Origin: Rhodobacteraceae bacterium EL53
GTDB taxonomy: Bacteria; Pseudomonadota; Alphaproteobacteria; Rhodobacterales; Rhodobacteraceae
Length of the DNA: 64,000 nucleotides
Direction: 5' to 3'
NCBI GenBank assembly: GCA_900313015.1
Contig: OMPR01000010.1
Coordinates: 372,001-436,000, forward strand
Of this stretch, positions 61,936 to 64,000 are shown one piece after another (within the stretch, counting starts at the first letter, position 1; every line of letters starts with the position of its first letter). The notes under the pieces are model-generated. The model was not told the DNA's origin. It saw nothing but the letters and a program-made list of their open reading frames with translations, and ran no database searches. The position numbers and the translations under genes were made by a program.

Positions 61936-63873
61936 ATGTCAAAGCTTACGCTCTTGAATTGTACGACTGCTGCAGTGTTGCTGAGTACAAGTTTATCCTT
62001 TGCGCAGGAATATCAAGCAGGTGAAGGGCAACTTGATTCGCTCTTTCCCGAGGATAAGCCGTATTCCCCTTATGCGGAGCGTGAATTTCCAGAGCGCCCG
62101 CTTTGGGGAGACAGTCATTTACACACCGCTTTGTCGATGGATGCAGGCGGTTTTGGGAACCGGCTTGGTTTGGACGAAGCATACAAGTTTGCACGTGGGG
62201 AACAGGTTACTTCTTCATCGGGACAAAAGGTTCGCCTTTCTCGTCCATTGGACTGGCTTGCGATCACGGATCACTCTGACGGAATGGGGATGATCCAAGA
62301 TGTATTGGCCGCGTCTCCATTGGTCACGCGATACGAACAGGGTGCGCGATGGTCCAAGGCCTTTAATGCTGGCGGACAAGAGGCCGTTGATGGCGCATTG
62401 GATTTGATTGGGACATTCTCACAAGGTGAGATGGATCCTGAAATGTTTGCCAATTATTCGCCTGGGTCCCGACGCTATGCCACGATCTGGGAAGAGGTTA
62501 TTCAGGCAGCGGAACGGTACAACGAGCCCGGCGATTTCACTGCTTTCATTGGATTTGAATGGACCTCCCTCTATGCAGGGGCGAATTTGCATAGAAACGT
62601 TATATTCCGAGATGGGCCAGATCGGGCGCGCCAAGTCGTGCCGTATACGACGCAGGAACCAGTCGGCAGCGCGGATCCATTGGATCTGTACAAATATCTG
62701 GAAAATTACGAAGCCAAGACCAACGGAGCCACAATGACGTTTGCCCATAACGGCAATTTGTCAAACGGCATCATGTTCCCAATGGATGCGCAATACACAG
62801 GTCGGGCGATCGACAAACTCTATGTTGAACAGCGCGCCAAATGGGAACGCATGTATGAGGTAACGCAAATTAAGGGTGACGGCGAAACCCACCCATTTTT
62901 GTCCCCTGATGACGAGTTTGCTGATTACGGCACATGGGATGTTGGGAACCTTGATCTGTCTGCTGCCAAAACAGATGACATGTTGGCCGGTGAATATGCG
63001 CGCGAAGCCTTAAAGAACGGCATGCTTCTTGAAGAGAAGTTTGGCACCAACCCCTACAAATTTGGAATGATTGGGGCAACGGATAGCCACACATCTTTGG
63101 CAACCGCCGAAGAAGAGAACTTTTTTGGTAAACATGCTGGTTATGAGCCAAGTGCAGAACGGTTAAGCCACCCATTTATGAAGAATGATAATGGGGAACT
63201 GTTTTCTTGGCAGCAAGTCGCATCGGGCTTGGCAGCCGTTTGGGCCAAGGACAATACCAGAGAGTCGCTGTTCGATGCGATGGATCGCAAAGAAGTGTAC
63301 GGAACCACTGGCCCCAGGATGACGGTACGGTTTTTTGGTGGGTATGATTTCGCCGAAGCTGATCTGTCCAGTCGAGAGGTTTCGGCAATCGGTTATCTGA
63401 AAGGGGTGCCAATGGGCGGAGATCTGACCGCGGCCCCAGAAGGAAAATCCCCAAACTTTTTGGTTGCGGCCTTGCGTGACCCAATCGGGGCCAATCTGGA
63501 TCGGGTTCAGATTGTCAAAGGTTGGGTTGGTGAAGGCGGTAAGACGCATGAAAAGGTTTACGATGTTGCGTGGTCTGGGGATCGAGTCGCTGATGCATCT
63601 GGCAGCATTCCGGCCGTCGGAAACACAGTTGATGTTGCATCCGCCACTTGGACCAATACCATTGGTTCGCCCGAGTTGATTTCCGTCTGGACGGACCCCG
63701 AGTTCGATCCAAAAGAGCGCGCGTTCTATTATGTGCGTGTTTTGGAGATCCCGACTCCGCCTTGGTACCTCTATGACAATATCCGTGTCGGAAGCGCGCT
63801 GCCAGAGGGCGCGCCCACTGCGCAGCAGGAACGCGCGTATACCTCCCCAATTTGGTATGTTCCCGCCAAATAA
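61936..63873 (+). CDS. DUF3604 protein, secreted, paralogue 2
   Basis: 645 aa, close in sequence and motif order to the gene at 47344. Signal peptide TAAVLLSTSLSFA with cleavage before Q. Motifs: LWGDSHLHTALSMDAGGFGN near residue 56, ITDHSDGMG near residue 113, FIGFEWTS near residue 206, [13 protein letters not shown] near residue 273 and ATDSHTSLA near residue 384. The metal-ligand-like HxH, DH, HN and DxH residues are conserved in both copies. It looks less GC-rich than pnp and is inserted, opposite in strand, between rpsO and pnp. Function unknown. Confidence 0.88.
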   Translation: MSKLTLLNCTTAAVLLSTSLSFAQEYQAGEGQLDSLFPEDKPYSPYAEREFPERPLWGDSHLHTALSMDAGGFGNRLGLDEAYKFARGEQVTSSSGQKVRLSRPLDWLAITDHSDGMGMIQDVLAASPLVTRYEQGARWSKAFNAGGQEAVDGALDLIGTFSQGEMDPEMFANYSPGSRRYATIWEEVIQAAERYNEPGDFTAFIGFEWTSLYAGANLHRNVIFRDGPDRARQVVPYTTQEPVGSADPLDLYKYLENYEAKTNGATMTFAHNGNLSNGIMFPMDAQYTGRAIDKLYVEQRAKWERMYEVTQIKGDGETHPFLSPDDEFADYGTWDVGNLDLSAAKTDDMLAGEYAREALKNGMLLEEKFGTNPYKFGMIGATDSHTSLATAEEENFFGKHAGYEPSAERLSHPFMKNDNGELFSWQQVASGLAAVWAKDNTRESLFDAMDRKEVYGTTGPRMTVRFFGGYDFAEADLSSREVSAIGYLKGVPMGGDLTAAPEGKSPNFLVAALRDPIGANLDRVQIVKGWVGEGGKTHEKVYDVAWSGDRVADASGSIPAVGNTVDVASATWTNTIGSPELISVWTDPEFDPKERAFYYVRVLEIPTPPWYLYDNIRVGSALPEGAPTAQQERAYTSPIWYVPAK

Positions 63874-63888
63874 ACTAAGGAACGTGCG

Positions 63889-63922
63889 CAAAAAAAAACG
63901 CCCGCCGAAATGGCGGGCGTTT
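63889..63922 (-). terminator. Terminator of rpsO
   Basis: An 11-bp stem (AAACGCCCGCC / GGCGGGCGTTT) with a GAAAT loop, followed on the minus strand by a run of T residues. It is 21 bp after the rpsO stop and also 15 bp after the convergent DUF3604 stop. Confidence 0.92.
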
Positions 63923-63942
63923 CTATTTCGGGCGATCGCTGA

Positions 63943-64000
63943 TTAGCGGCGCAGGCCGAGGCGTTTGATCAGGTCCTGGTAACGGGCCACATCTTTTGCC
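63943..64000 (-). CDS. rpsO: 30S ribosomal protein S15, C-terminal end
   Basis: Only the last 18 codons and stop lie in the window. On the minus strand they read KDVARYQDLIKRLGLRR and stop, the conserved C terminus of S15, which binds 16S rRNA early in assembly of the small subunit. The start and most of the gene lie beyond the window edge. Confidence 0.9.
   Translation of the reverse strand, partial: AKDVARYQDLIKRLGLRR

Noticed and set aside
1-64000. tRNA, rRNA, prophage, insertion sequences
   Set aside because: No transposase-, integrase- or phage-like translation was seen, and no tRNA cloverleaf or rRNA sequence was recognised by eye; a covariance-model search was not possible.

Overview
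The window reads as chromosomal DNA of a marine alphaproteobacterium of the Rhodobacteraceae (Roseobacter group). The basis is a Rhodobacter-type porin, a CenR-like response regulator, families typical of this group (DUF2125, DUF3576, DUF4170, DUF6653), a methylated-amine catabolic operon, and moderately GC-rich dense coding by eye. I see no rRNA, tRNA, CRISPR array, prophage or insertion sequence. About 64 genes, two of them cut by the window edges, cover nearly all of the sequence.

Layout. 1-4130 (minus): pmbA, a CysQ-type phosphatase, a DUF4170 protein, a divergent KDO-transferase-like protein and the start of lpxK. 4309-5835: a DUF2125 protein. 5967-8058: an SDR/crotonase/VOC trio. 8055-10199: an HNH protein, a HI0933-type flavoprotein and a GST. 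10285-14923 (minus): holA, lptE, leuS and a DUF3576 lipoprotein. 15268-20995: porin, YggS, L,D-transpeptidase, ribA, CenR-like regulator, exonuclease III and a DUF6653 membrane protein. 21071-30633: thioredoxin/TPR co-chaperone, LON-domain protein, Trm112-like protein, ubiquinone hydroxylase, amidase, aminotransferase, ftsK and lolA. 30658-37310: lytic transglycosylase, AEC transporter, hspQ, GGT-like enzyme, an anti-sigma/anti-anti-sigma pair, thiolase, free-methionine sulfoxide reductase and a DUF1294 protein.

37457-47011 is the main accessory block, eight genes on the plus strand: XRE-cupin regulator, LysE exporter, GFA protein, FAD/GcvT oxidoreductase, quinone-oxidoreductase-like protein, homocysteine S-methyltransferase, GlxA/AraC regulator and a second FAD/GcvT oxidoreductase. 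It looks like a glycine betaine, dimethylglycine and sarcosine demethylation operon. Two 27-bp palindromes lie in front of the XRE gene, and a 21-bp-spaced direct repeat lies between the AraC-type regulator and the last oxidoreductase gene.

47344-64000: a secreted DUF3604 protein, cupin, RarD-like transporter, SGNH hydrolase, NTF2-like protein, RluA-type synthase, GT11 fucosyltransferase, aldehyde dehydrogenase, 1-Cys peroxiredoxin, GT25 glycosyltransferase, outer-membrane beta-barrel, alpha/beta hydrolase, pnp, a second DUF3604 paralogue and the 3' end of rpsO. The second DUF3604 gene sits, in opposite orientation, between rpsO and pnp.

The best leads for undescribed biology are the paired DUF3604 proteins, the operator architecture of the demethylation operon, the KDO-transferase-like protein that seems to lack its catalytic Glu, and several unexplained inverted repeats. 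Several convergent pairs share stop codons through a 4-base overlap, and at least four genes appear to start at TTG.
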